A DNA stretch of 64,000 nt from Tissierellales bacterium (GTDB taxonomy: Bacteria > Bacillota > Clostridia > Tissierellales > VENL01). A program made the translations under genes and the position numbers. Of the stretch, positions 8,313 to 17,232 are shown piece by piece (position 1 is the first letter of the stretch; every line of letters begins with the position of its first letter). The stretch covers positions 1 through 64,000 of the forward strand of contig JANQLB010000103.1 in assembly GCA_028280805.1 (NCBI GenBank), in the 5' to 3' direction. Under the pieces are notes generated by a model that was given only the letters and a program-made list of their open reading frames with translations, searched no databases and was not told the origin of the DNA.

Positions 8313-11300
8313 TTATAAATAATACATAAATGACTCAATTTTAGTTTCAATATTTTCATTTTTATTGCCATCAAACGTAAGATTTAGAAGAGGTTTATCT
8401 TCTTTGCTTTCATACCCTTTATGCAATATTCCCAGTACAATACCTGTATTTTCGTACATAGAAGCCACAGAAATTATGCCATCTATGCCCTGTAAACCTC
8501 CTAACACCTTAGCTTCCCTATACCTTCCATTTCCTCCGGCATAATAGCCAACTGTTTGGTCAGCTAACTTTGCAAGATGATCCAGTTTTTCTTCAAAAGG
8601 GCTTTCATTACTTAAACACTGGGATATAGCATTTATATTTTCTTTGAACTTCATAAGTCTTTGGTTAAATTCTGGCATATTTTTATTACTATTTTGATCT
8701 ATAAAATCTTTCCACAAAAGCCACAAGGTTTCGCTTAGAGGACTATAAATAACTCTATGACCTTTATCCTCAAGATTCGTTAACACATGATTATTCAAGA
8801 AGTCATTGTATAAGACCCAAGCTTCACCCGTTATTAAAATACGTTTCTTAAATTTCACATTTTGCAAATCTTTATAAATATCTCTAGCTATAATTTGTAA
8901 CTGACTTAGATTAAATTTATTGTTTTTAATTAATGCAACTATATGGTCTAGATAGACTGATCGTTTTTCTTTAGTAGTTATTCTAATAATATCTCCAGCT
9001 AACAACCCCAAACAGATAGATTGTATATCTTCTTCGTTATTGAACAAAGTATCTTCTATAAATGGCGATAAAACATCTACATTTTCATAACCTTCTTCAT
9101 CTAATTTTGTTCTCAATAGTCGACTGTATTGTCCATCTGTCTCCGTTCCCTCATTCTGTGGAATGAAAAGCGCAATCTTATCTTCCTCTTCATTTACTTC
9201 ATTCATCTCTTTGAAAACATCACCTAATAACGCAGTTAATGAAAAATATTCTTGCGTAATAGTAAACTTTCTACCTATATCCAAGGAACTTTGGCTCGTT
9301 CTAGGGAGCACTCTAGCGTCAATACCTTTGTTGTTTAATAATGCTTTGAAAATTTCTGAGTAAGAGTATAAATTAGGTAGATAAAGCACTGTACCCTCTT
9401 TTAAATCCTTTAATCTTTGATGTATATTTGTCTTTCTGTGTATGATCTTATCGATATAACGCTCTATGGGCTCTGCTTTTTTTACTTCTAGGCTATTGAG
9501 ACTATTAATAAAGGCCTCAACCCTTGTAATAACACCTCCACTAGAAGAATGCTCATCAACTTCTATGTGTAGATAGGGTTTTTCACTCATTTCTTCTCTA
9601 AAATAATGTGATAAAATGGAGTCAGGACCACAACCGTGATGGGTCAGTAAAACAGCATAAAAGTTTGGATGTTGCTTAATCAACTGAGCAGGTTCTAATA
9701 TATGCTGACCAAATGGCCAGAACATATTAGGATGCTCCTTGGAGATATCACCTTCAGGTAAATCATAAAACGTTAATACTTTATAACCCATATCCATTAA
9801 TTTTGCTGGTATCGCCATGTTTAACACTGGGTCAGCGACACCGTATATCTTGGATACAATAACAAATACTTTTTCGTCCGGTTGTATAGACTCAAGCATT
9901 TTCTTACCATTTTCGCCCATTCTTTTTTCAAATCTGTGGTAAGCTTCCATTCCCATTTTTAGAGCCTTTTCTGTTTGTTTTTCATCTTTACCGAGCTGTT
10001 TTCCCATATTTTTAAAGCTCTCCGTCATAAATTCCTTACCTAAATTAAAGGCTATGGTTGGTGCTAATAGTTCTATTCCTTGTTTATCCAACTCCATTCC
10101 CTGCCTCATTAATTTAAAAGCTAGTTGCATATATGCACACCCATAATTCACCCTGCTCATAGAACCAGGATGATCAACAGAGTACATGTCTGGAAAAAAG
10201 ATGTAATCCACTTTCTTCTGCACTAATTCTGCCACATGTCCTGTAATAAGTTTTACAGGATAACATGTTTCATCCAGTGCATACTGCTGACCTAAACGGA
10301 TTGTTTCTTCACTGGTGGCGTCGGATAATAAGACATTAAATCCTAATTCTTTGAATATACCATGAAACATAGAAAACATTCCATAAGTAAATAATGCTCT
10401 TGGTATACCCACAGTTTTCTTCTTATTGTCTATCTTTTCCTTATAATCTTCAAATACGATATGTCGTACTTGCTCGTTAAAAATACTCTTGTTATCTATT
10501 TTCTTTTGCTTCATTTTTCTTTTTGTAGAAAAATCTTTTTCTGCTTCAATATTAAATCCTTTAAATTTTGTATGACTATCTTTCATATTTTCTTTGGCTA
10601 AAATAGCTGCACCATATGCACCAGTTACACTAAAAAATGGTGGAACAACTATATCTTTTCCTGTCAGTGCCCTAAATGCATTAATAACTCCTTGGTTATA
10701 GGCAACTCCCCCTTGAAAGAATATTTTTCTTCCAATCTTCTTCTGTCCTACAACACGCCCAATATAATTCTTAGCAATGGAATAGCATAATCCTGAAACA
10801 ATATTATCTACTTTAGCACCTTTAGATAAATAGGATGCAATACTAGTTTCAATAAAAACGGTACACCTTTCCCCTAGGTTAATAGGTTTATCCCCTTTTA
10901 AGGCTATATTGCCAAAGTCATCAATAGGAATATTAAATTTTTTAGCTTGCTCTTCGACAAAAGAGCCTGTACCTGCTGCACATATCTTGTTCATTTGAAA
11001 ATCTATTACTACACCGTTTTCAAGAGCAATATATTTTGAATCCTGACCACCAATTTCAAAAATAGTATCCACATCTTCATCAATAGTAACTGCCGCTTTT
11101 GCTTGAGCTGTAATCTCATCCTTAATCACATCTGCTCCAATGAGTTCTCCAATCATATACCGACCAGAACCTGTAGTACCTGCTCCTATTACCTTAATGT
11201 TATCTCCATATTCATCTTTCAAAATCTTTAAGCCTACTTTTACAGCCTCAACTGGGTTGCCTAAGGTTTTAATATATTTATAAGCAATAATCTCATGATT

Positions 11301-12308
11301 ATCATTCATTAATACTAAATTCGTACTAGTAGACCCAACATCTACTCCTAGATAGCACGCATCATTTTGATTTTTCTTCAAAGGTCTACATAGATGTTTT
11401 TGAAAACTATCACCATTACCATAGGCTATCAATTGGGGCAGTACCACCCGACTATCATTTTCCTCAGCATCTGACCCTCTCTTTATAAGATTCAATAGGT
11501 TTATTATATCGATATTAATGCCATCTTTTTTACCTATAACAGCTGCTCCAAGTGCTCCAATAGTACTAAAGTTTTCTGGTATAATTAAATCCTCTTTAGT
11601 CAAATTCAATACATCTTTTAAAGCTGTTATAATCCCCTGATTATGAGCTACTCCTCCTGCAAAAAGTATTGGTTTTTTTACAGGGAGTTTTTTCATAATG
11701 GCTCCTTTATAATTCTTAACAACGGCATAGGCTAAACCCAATAGAATATCTTCAATAGGAACGCCTTCCTGTTGATGGTGGGTAATATCGGTTTTAGCAA
11801 ACACACTACATCTCCCTGCTATACGAGGTATGGACTTGGCTCTACCAGCAAAGACTGAATAATCCTCTAATCTTAGATTCAATCTGGACATTTGCTCCTC
11901 TAAGAAAGAGCCTGTACCAGCAGAACAATTTGAATTCATGGCGATTTCTATCTTTGATTTGTCATCACCACCAAATTGAGTAATATACTTAGCACTTTCT
12001 CCACCGATTTCAATGATAGAACCTATAGTGTTATTTGTCTTTGTACTTCCTTCTACAATTGCAGCTACTTCATTAACAAATGCCACCTCATCCGTTTTCG
12101 TTAAAAATTTGCTCCCATTTCCTGTTAATGCTCCAAACTGTATATCCTCTTGATTATAACTCTTTAGCAACTCTTCAAGAATATTCTTCAAAGTCTCTTT
12201 CACACGCCCCTTATGAAGTATATACTGACTATAATCAATCTCATTGTCCTGATTAATTACTATTATTTTTATGGATGAATATCCTATATCAATTCCAACA
12301 CTGTACAC
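8313..12308 (-). CDS. giant acyl-CoA dehydratase activase-related protein (double BadF/BcrA ATPase plus DUF2229 and HgdB-like region)
   Basis: 1331 residues. Two ASKHA ATPase domains of the HgdC/BadF/BcrA type occur in tandem. The first starts MYSVGIDIGYSSIK and has the FeS cysteine in NCSAGTGSFLEEQ near residue 128. The second starts YLGVDVGSTSTNLV near 316 and has ICAAGTGSFVEEQ near 440. They are followed by a DUF2229-type region (VGIPRALFTYGMFSMFHG, DETCYPVKLITGH) and a C-terminal dehydratase-subunit-like region (LLTHHGCGPDSILSHYFRE, MYENTGIV). Known activases use ATP to inject an electron into 2-hydroxyacyl-CoA dehydratases; fused versions like this have no settled substrate. It forms an operon with the Fur-type gene 29 bases upstream. 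Confidence 0.9.
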   Translation of the reverse strand: MYSVGIDIGYSSIKIIVINQDNEIDYSQYILHKGRVKETLKNILEELLKSYNQEDIQFGALTGNGSKFLTKTDEVAFVNEVAAIVEGSTKTNNTIGSIIEIGGESAKYITQFGGDDKSKIEIAMNSNCSAGTGSFLEEQMSRLNLRLEDYSVFAGRAKSIPRIAGRCSVFAKTDITHHQQEGVPIEDILLGLAYAVVKNYKGAIMKKLPVKKPILFAGGVAHNQGIITALKDVLNLTKEDLIIPENFSTIGALGAAVIGKKDGINIDIINLLNLIKRGSDAEENDSRVVLPQLIAYGNGDSFQKHLCRPLKKNQNDACYLGVDVGSTSTNLVLMNDNHEIIAYKYIKTLGNPVEAVKVGLKILKDEYGDNIKVIGAGTTGSGRYMIGELIGADVIKDEITAQAKAAVTIDEDVDTIFEIGGQDSKYIALENGVVIDFQMNKICAAGTGSFVEEQAKKFNIPIDDFGNIALKGDKPINLGERCTVFIETSIASYLSKGAKVDNIVSGLCYSIAKNYIGRVVGQKKIGRKIFFQGGVAYNQGVINAFRALTGKDIVVPPFFSVTGAYGAAILAKENMKDSHTKFKGFNIEAEKDFSTKRKMKQKKIDNKSIFNEQVRHIVFEDYKEKIDNKKKTVGIPRALFTYGMFSMFHGIFKELGFNVLLSDATSEETIRLGQQYALDETCYPVKLITGHVAELVQKKVDYIFFPDMYSVDHPGSMSRVNYGCAYMQLAFKLMRQGMELDKQGIELLAPTIAFNLGKEFMTESFKNMGKQLGKDEKQTEKALKMGMEAYHRFEKRMGENGKKMLESIQPDEKVFVIVSKIYGVADPVLNMAIPAKLMDMGYKVLTFYDLPEGDISKEHPNMFWPFGQHILEPAQLIKQHPNFYAVLLTHHGCGPDSILSHYFREEMSEKPYLHIEVDEHSSSGGVITRVEAFINSLNSLEVKKAEPIERYIDKIIHRKTNIHQRLKDLKEGTVLYLPNLYSYSEIFKALLNNKGIDARVLPRTSQSSLDIGRKFTITQEYFSLTALLGDVFKEMNEVNEEEDKIALFIPQNEGTETDGQYSRLLRTKLDEEGYENVDVLSPFIEDTLFNNEEDIQSICLGLLAGDIIRITTKEKRSVYLDHIVALIKNNKFNLSQLQIIARDIYKDLQNVKFKKRILITGEAWVLYNDFLNNHVLTNLEDKGHRVIYSPLSETLWLLWKDFIDQNSNKNMPEFNQRLMKFKENINAISQCLSNESPFEEKLDHLAKLADQTVGYYAGGNGRYREAKVLGGLQGIDGIISVASMYENTGIVLGILHKGYESKEDKPLLNLTFDGNKNENIETKIESFMYYL

Positions 12309-12337
12309 AAAATGACCTCCTTAATTTTCTTATGTTT

Positions 12338-12787
12338 TTATACATATTCTATTTCTTCTGAACATTTTTTACATATTCCATATATCTTCACCCTGTGATC
12401 GGTCACAGTAAACCCATTCTTTCTAAAAATCTGGTCTTCAAAAATCTCAAATATATCTTCCTTGACATCCATTACATCGCCACATACTTTACAAATAAGG
12501 TGATGATGTTCACGTTTCTCATCTGGATTAATCATATGATAGCGCATAATTCCATCATTTAAAAAAACTTGCTGGATTACACCAATTTTTTCAAACAGTC
12601 GAATTGTTCGATAAACTGTTGACGCTCCAATACGTGGATTTTTTTTCTTTGCTTTCTCAATGATCTCTTCTGCACTTAAATGTTTATCTCTGTTTTGAAG
12701 AATAATATCCAGTATTGCCTTACGCTGTAAAGTCATTTTATAACTATATTCTCGGAGTGTTTCACCAATTTGATATGCATTTAACAT
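12338..12787 (-). CDS. Fur-family metalloregulator
   Basis: 149 residues with an N-terminal winged helix (GASTVYRTIRLFEKIGVI) and the C-terminal metal-binding region HHHLICKVCGDVMDV plus a second CKKC pair, fitting a structural zinc site. Whether it senses iron, peroxide (PerR) or zinc cannot be decided from these motifs. It is the first gene of an operon with the dehydratase activase and diverges from the Crp-family gene. A regulator placed ahead of an oxygen-sensitive FeS enzyme hints at redox or iron control, which is inference. Confidence 0.9.
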   Translation of the reverse strand: MLNAYQIGETLREYSYKMTLQRKAILDIILQNRDKHLSAEEIIEKAKKKNPRIGASTVYRTIRLFEKIGVIQQVFLNDGIMRYHMINPDEKREHHHLICKVCGDVMDVKEDIFEIFEDQIFRKNGFTVTDHRVKIYGICKKCSEEIEYV

Positions 12788-12844
12788 AGGGATACCTCCT
12801 TTTTTTCATTTTTACCATGGTATGGAAAACGAGTTTCATTTTCA

Positions 12845-12873
12845 TTTACTTTTTAATTGTAATGTAGTATAAT
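12845..12873 (+). promoter_or_regulatory. predicted promoter of the Crp-family gene
   Basis: TTTACT at 12845-12850, a 17-base spacer and TATAAT at 12868-12873 point to a start near 12880. The palindromic operator at 12883-12898 would lie just downstream of the start, a position that normally represses. Confidence 0.55.
12856..12861 (-). promoter_or_regulatory. candidate -10 element of the Fur/activase operon
   Basis: TACAAT on the minus strand, exactly 21 bases from the operator at 12883-12898. This puts the operator centre near -41.5, the class II position for Crp-family activators. A TATACT at 12866-12871 is an alternative -10 and would shift this geometry. Confidence 0.45.
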
Positions 12874-12882
12874 TAAAAAAAC

Positions 12883-12898
12883 TGTATCTTCCGATACA
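12883..12898. promoter_or_regulatory. palindromic Crp-family operator TGTATC-N4-GATACA
   Basis: A perfect 6-4-6 palindrome in the divergent region between the Fur-type and Crp-type genes. The 20-bp context ACTGTATCTTCCGATACACT matches the site at 16463-16478 at 17 of 20 positions. It is the natural target candidate for the adjacent Crp-family regulator. Confidence 0.7.
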
Positions 12899-12926
12899 CT
12901 TTTCGTTTTTTTATAAAGGAGATTGT

Positions 12927-13607
12927 ATGAATAATATATTAGTAATGCTTCAAAAATGTTGTTTATTTAAAAATAAATCCTTAAATGAGATTGATAATTT
13001 ACTTTCTCATATTCAATATAAGATTACTTCTTTCTCAGAAAATGAAGTCATATTCTCACCTGTTCAAACTGCTAATCAGATTGGCATTATCTTGTCAGGG
13101 AGCGTAGATATTCAAAAATTGTTTCCCTCTGGAAAAATCGTCATTATTGAAAGAAGAAAAAGCTTGGATCTCATTGCTGCATGTTCCATTTTTTCAAAAA
13201 TTGACTTTTATCCAGATACTGTATCTGTTAGTAAACTAAGCACCATTTTATTTATATCAAAAACAGACCTTCTACATTTATTTGACTTAGACAAGGATTT
13301 TATGTTAAATTTCTTAGAATCAGTATCTAATTCAACACTTGTGCTTAAACATAAGATTGGTATTCTCTCGTTAAGCTCTATTCAAGAAAAGATCGCAGGT
13401 TACTTGATTTATAACAACAAAATATACGATTCCTATTGCATCACGCTACCTTTTTCTAAAAAAGCATGGGCTGAATATATGAATGTTTCTAGAACCTCTC
13501 TTTCAAGAGAATTAAAAATTTTAGAGATGGAAGGTATATTATCTTTTGAAAAGCGAAAAATAACCATTCATGATATAAGAAAATTAGAAAAAATTGTGTC
13601 CTTATAA
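12927..13607 (+). CDS. Crp/Fnr-family transcriptional regulator
   Basis: 226 residues: an N-terminal cyclic-nucleotide-binding-like beta barrel (NQIGIILSGSVDIQKL), a long dimerisation helix and a C-terminal HTH with recognition helix MNVSRTSLSRELKILEMEG. No FNR-type cysteine cluster and no clear cAMP-binding pocket are apparent, so the effector is unknown. It is divergent from the Fur/activase operon and faces the ABC importer at 13.9-16.4 kb. Two identical-type palindromes near its own gene and the importer promoter suggest that it represses itself and activates both neighbours. A GGAG-type site precedes the ATG. Confidence 0.88.
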   Translation: MNNILVMLQKCCLFKNKSLNEIDNLLSHIQYKITSFSENEVIFSPVQTANQIGIILSGSVDIQKLFPSGKIVIIERRKSLDLIAACSIFSKIDFYPDTVSVSKLSTILFISKTDLLHLFDLDKDFMLNFLESVSNSTLVLKHKIGILSLSSIQEKIAGYLIYNNKIYDSYCITLPFSKKAWAEYMNVSRTSLSRELKILEMEGILSFEKRKITIHDIRKLEKIVSL

Positions 13608-13611
13608 AAAG

Positions 13612-13671
13612 GGCTGCCTCATAATCTATTTCAACCTCTACCAGGAAGAACAAAATATGCCCGACAGCCCA
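13612..13671 (+). terminator. possible terminator after the Crp-family gene
   Basis: GGGCTG at 13612-13617 and CAGCCC at 13666-13671 can pair around a long loop just after the stop. There is no T-run, so termination strength is doubtful. Confidence 0.35.
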
Positions 13672-13775
13672 ACTTAAATAATTATTCTGTTGTTCTACTC
13701 CTGTATGCCACATTCATATTTTAAACTGTTGAATCTCTTCACTTAGATGGACCGACAGCTTTCTTAAGCTATGGG

Positions 13776-13886
13776 TTAAATCAATCTACTAATATAAATA
13801 AATCCTATTCCAATAACCATAATAGAAGCCATTACTCCAGTAACAACAATATTTATTAATAATCTATCTATTTCGTATTCCCACAT
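13776..13886 (-). CDS. 36-residue single-span membrane protein
   Basis: A short frame preceded by a strong AAGGAGGAAAT site, starting MWEYEIDRLLINIVV and continuing with a hydrophobic stretch (MASIMVIGIGFIYI) to the stop. It begins 24 bases after the ATPase of the ABC importer and lies on the same strand, so it is likely the fourth gene of that operon. The size and layout, a short polar N-terminus and one transmembrane helix, resemble small accessory subunits of membrane complexes. The function is unknown. Confidence 0.6.
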   Translation of the reverse strand: MWEYEIDRLLINIVVTGVMASIMVIGIGFIYISRLI

Positions 13887-13910
13887 ATTTCCTCCTTGAA
13901 TTTGAATAAG

Positions 13911-14612
13911 CTATTTACCTTTATGCTGGAATGAGTGAATAATGTCATTCCTTATTCTCATTAAAGAAGAATCATCTAAACTTCTATCCATCTTGTCATT
14001 TTGTACAATAAACTCCTTATAGATTTTTGAAGGCCTTGTGGATAGCAGCAAGATTCTATCTCCAAGCATAAGAGCTTCATCAATTTCATGGGTTACAAAT
14101 ATAATTGATTTCTTTGTATTATCCCACAACTTCAGAAGATAGTTTATCATATCTATTCTTAATTGATAATCCAATGACTTAAATGGTTCGTCCATAAGCA
14201 ATAAATCCCCTTCATAGTTAAATGCCCTAGCTATGGAACACCTTTGGCGCATACCACCACTTAACTCTGATGGATAGTAGCCCTCAAACCCCTTCAATCC
14301 AACTCTGCTAATAAAATCCATACATTTTTCTCTAGAAGAATCTTTATTAACTAACCTTATGTTCTCATAGACGTTCTTCCAAGGAAGAAGCCTATCTTCT
14401 TGAAAAACATAGCTTATATTAAATCTACCATGTTTAATTTTTCCACTACAGGGCTGAATAAGTCCCGAAATAATATTTAAGAGTGTTGATTTTCCACACC
14501 CTGACGGGCCTACAATACAAACAATTTCCTTACTATAAATCTTCATTGAAAAGTCCTTTAATACATCTATATCATTAAAACTCTTATTAACATTATCTAA
14601 TTTCAGTATCAT
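13911..14612 (-). CDS. ABC importer ATP-binding protein, nitrate/sulfonate/taurine type
   Basis: A 233-residue SsuB/TauB-like ATPase: Walker A GPSGCGKST near residue 33, Q-loop in SYVFQEDRLLPW, signature LSGGMRQRCSIARAF, Walker B LLLMDEPFKSLD and H-loop FVTHEIDEALMLGDRI. The RLLPW segment after the Q-loop and DEPFKSLD are hallmarks of this importer class. Its start overlaps the permease gene by 20 bases. The ligand depends on the binding protein upstream. Confidence 0.92.
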   Translation of the reverse strand: MILKLDNVNKSFNDIDVLKDFSMKIYSKEIVCIVGPSGCGKSTLLNIISGLIQPCSGKIKHGRFNISYVFQEDRLLPWKNVYENIRLVNKDSSREKCMDFISRVGLKGFEGYYPSELSGGMRQRCSIARAFNYEGDLLLMDEPFKSLDYQLRIDMINYLLKLWDNTKKSIIFVTHEIDEALMLGDRILLLSTRPSKIYKEFIVQNDKMDRSLDDSSLMRIRNDIIHSFQHKGK

Positions 14613-15432
14613 AATTCTTTCTCCGTATTCTTTTAAAATCCATAGTACTGGCTACTATTTTTTGTGACAAGAAACAAAGGAATATAATTATAATGCCCCA
14701 CGCAAATACTTTATCGGTTTCAATGTTCATTCGTGCATCTGTAATCTGTGATCCAAGGCCTGTACTTGAGCTTAAGACCTCTCCCATCACAGCTAACTTC
14801 CATCCAAACCCCATTACAATAATTAGTGCGGACTTAAAATAGGACTTCAAAGAAGGTATAATAATATCTATCATCACTTGTATCCGAGAAAACTTAAATA
14901 CTTTCCCCATCTCGATCAATTTGCTATCAATATTAGCAAATCCCTCTTTAACATTTACAGCTATAATAGGCATACTTGCAATAAATATGATAAAGACAGT
15001 TGCCTGTCCATCTAATCCGAACCATATCATGGCTAGAGTCATATATAATATAGGAGGCGTTGCCTGAATAAAATATACAAAAGGCTCAAAAACTCGTCTT
15101 ATTCTAAAAAAACTTCCCATTAAAATTCCTAAGATGCTTCCAATAATAACTGCTCCACATATTCCGCTTATCAATCTTCCTAATGTAACAAGTGTTTCTC
15201 TATAAAAAAGACCGCTTCGTATAATGGATATAAGAGTTTTTATCGTCATTACAGGACTCGGAAGAATAATAGGAGAATAAATAAGTGATAGACCTTGCCA
15301 TAGTATTAAAGTAATACATAGCAGGATAATTGTGCCTGTCCTCTTATTTTTTTGATTGAGCGTTTCACCTAGAGTATTATTTTTATCAAATGATGCTATA
15401 TCATTACTTATTTTTATAGTAGAATCCTTCAT
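14593..15432 (-). CDS. ABC importer permease, SsuC/TauC type
   Basis: About 279 residues with roughly six hydrophobic segments. The EAA-loop region near the end of the core (SLKSYFKSALIIVMGFGWKL) and the TPPILYMTLAMIWFGL segment are typical of BPD_transp_1 permeases for sulfonate or nitrate-like ligands. The start ATG at 15432 follows GGAGG by 11 bases within the end of the binding-protein gene, giving a 29-base overlap. The longer open frame to 15510 is therefore not used. It belongs to the operon 16387 to 13776. Confidence 0.9.
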   Translation of the reverse strand: MKDSTIKISNDIASFDKNNTLGETLNQKNKRTGTIILLCITLILWQGLSLIYSPIILPSPVMTIKTLISIIRSGLFYRETLVTLGRLISGICGAVIIGSILGILMGSFFRIRRVFEPFVYFIQATPPILYMTLAMIWFGLDGQATVFIIFIASMPIIAVNVKEGFANIDSKLIEMGKVFKFSRIQVMIDIIIPSLKSYFKSALIIVMGFGWKLAVMGEVLSSSTGLGSQITDARMNIETDKVFAWGIIIIFLCFLSQKIVASTMDFKRIRRKNYDTEIR

Positions 15433-16387
15433 CTGGAATCTTACCTCCAATACTTTCCGGTTTAAAACTTGATAAAACTTCGCAGTATGCTTCAATATCT
15501 CCTTTGACATCCATAGCTGGTTTAACTAAAAACTTATAATTTGGCATTGCTTTTTCAATAAGCTCGGCATCTGCATTCAGATATTTTTCAGCTAAAACAG
15601 CTGCATCATCTGGGTTTTCTGTAGTCCACTGTAATGCCTTTTCAAATTCCAGATTAAATCGTTCTATCCATTCACCTTTATTAGATATAAAAGTGTTACT
15701 AGTAATTACTCCATTAGCAGGCATGTTGTATTGACTTTCATTAATTTCCTTCCACTCCTTAGCAAAATCACAGATAATCTTATACCCTTCTACAGATTGA
15801 CTGTTTCTCGTCACAAACGGCTCTGCGTCAACAGCATACTTTATCTTTCCTAATTCTATTAATTGTGCGATTTCATGATGTGATGAGTAAACTACATTGA
15901 TATTTTCTCCTATCTTTAGTCCATGTTGAATACAAAAATACTGCGTAATTATATCAGGGATTGAACCCATTGCAGGTACATATAGCGTTTTATCCTTTAG
16001 ATCTTCCCATGTACTGCATTCAGGGTCTGTTGTACTCAGATACATCCCTCCCCAACCAAATACATTAAGTAATTTAGCTCCAAGCCCTTTATTATATAAA
16101 GTTGCGGCAGTATGTACTGGTAACACCATAAAACCATATTTCTCTTCTGTTGCCATAACTATCATTTTTTCCATATCACCATATAGTTCTAAGTTTATCT
16201 TTACATCCTCACCTAAAGCATTTGTTTCAATCAATCTCAGTATAGGTATTGTTGATGGCGATTTTGGTGCAGCAATCATTATCTCCATCTGATGTTCTTC
16301 CTTTTTATTATCTGTTTTGACTGATTGATTACACCCCGAAAGTACCAAGCTTATTAATAGAATACATATTATAATTTGTTTTTTCAT
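15404..16387 (-). CDS. lipoprotein substrate-binding component, NMT1/SsuA-like
   Basis: 327 residues with a lipoprotein signal (hydrophobic ILLISLVLSGC, lipidated Cys at 19). The body resembles NMT1/THI5/SsuA-type binding proteins (MEIMIAAPKSPSTIPILRLI, KYGFMVLPVHTAATLYN, YVPAMGSIPDIITQY). These bind sulfonates, nitrate or thiamine precursors; the pocket cannot be read here. First gene of the importer operon, with AGGAGG before the ATG and a Crp-type palindrome upstream at the activator position. The coupling to the same regulator as the dehydratase activase suggests uptake of a substrate for anaerobic metabolism, which is inference. Confidence 0.88.
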   Translation of the reverse strand: MKKQIIICILLISLVLSGCNQSVKTDNKKEEHQMEIMIAAPKSPSTIPILRLIETNALGEDVKINLELYGDMEKMIVMATEEKYGFMVLPVHTAATLYNKGLGAKLLNVFGWGGMYLSTTDPECSTWEDLKDKTLYVPAMGSIPDIITQYFCIQHGLKIGENINVVYSSHHEIAQLIELGKIKYAVDAEPFVTRNSQSVEGYKIICDFAKEWKEINESQYNMPANGVITSNTFISNKGEWIERFNLEFEKALQWTTENPDDAAVLAEKYLNADAELIEKAMPNYKFLVKPAMDVKGDIEAYCEVLSSFKPESIGGKIPDEGFYYKNK

Positions 16388-16435
16388 ATAGCCTCCTTAG
16401 TAATAATGATATTCATTTTCAATATCTACTAGGCC

Positions 16436-16478
16436 ATTATAATATATTTTTTCTGCGTTAACTGTATCTGTAGATACA
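16436..16478 (-). promoter_or_regulatory. operator TGTATC-N4-GATACA plus -10 of the ABC importer operon
   Basis: The palindrome lies at 16463-16478. On the minus strand it is followed after exactly 21 bases by TATAAT (16436-16441). The operator centre is then close to -41.5, and no good -35 hexamer is present, as expected for a class II Crp-family activated promoter. Confidence 0.65.
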
Positions 16479-16561
16479 CTCTATTATTTTTTTCAGCATT
16501 TCACCTTTTAGATCATAAATGGTTTAGTAATATATGTATAATATCTTCAAATATTCTATTA

Positions 16562-17124
16562 TTAACATCTGTATTTAATAAAGCTTTGAAAGTAACTGGA
16601 TATGATGTCTATAAAATCACCACTGTCTACTGGATTAAAGGTTATACTTGCTATTGTTTTGGAGATATTGGTAAGCTTTGATAGCCAACCATAATCTGCT
16701 TTTTGAGGGTATATGACTGTTATTATATTACTTGTTATATCTCCATCCACGTCATCTAATGCTGTTGCTCCTTCTTCTGTATATGTTAAAAATACTTCTA
16801 GTGTAATTTCTGTTTCTCCGTTTAGCGTTAGAGTTGGAGCAATAGAATCACTTAAACTTGAATATAAATCGACATTTTGCAGATATGGATAAGCGTTATT
16901 TAAGCTACCTGTTGCATCTATTGTCCAGATGTTTGCTTGTCCCAATAACTGTTTTTAACTGTAGATACTGTGTTTAGTTCTATTAGTCCTCCAGTATAGC
17001 TATGACCTGTTACATATCCCGTTGAATAACTATTTGTAACTGTACAATGGCTGTTGTGGCCTACTAATCCTCCGACTTTTTCCACATAAATTTCTATTGT
17101 TCCACTAAAATTATTTATAAACAA
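16562..17124 (-). pseudogene. frameshifted fragment of a GLUG-repeat surface protein
   Basis: The upstream frame (17124 to 16918) carries GLUG-type repeats (VGGLVGHNSHCTVTNSYSTG, then NSYWDKQTSGQ). The other frame (16945 to 16562) carries NIWTIDATGSLNNAYPYLQN and a DUF5011-like Ig segment (EEGATALDDVDGDITSNI). The two halves read as one protein across a frameshift near 16925-16945, and the normal spacer after the last GLUG unit is missing. GLUG proteins are usually secreted or cell-surface adhesin-like proteins. No signal peptide or start region remains, and the 5' end stops where the repeat at 17107 begins. Confidence 0.75.
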
Positions 17125-17232
17125 ATCTTTAAAAATTTAAAATCCAGCAGAGATAATCTCTACCGGATTTTTATCAAGAACTTTTTGTATAAGTGATTCT
17201 AGCTGCACTATAGCATTTTGAAAATATTTCTT
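17107..17232. repeat. copy 2 of the ~120-bp direct repeat
   Basis: Partner of 7177-7302. It lies directly upstream of the broken GLUG gene, and on the minus strand it encodes the related tail KYFQNAIVQLESL...NPVEIISAGF. Just upstream, about 17262-17345, another minus-strand fragment ends in EIKRLHKMKDIVKLIR, so 17107-17345 holds only gene tails. Confidence 0.75.

Noticed and set aside
13489-13713. 74-codon minus ORF overlapping the Crp gene end
   Set aside because: No ribosome site, and it runs antisense to a well-supported regulator.
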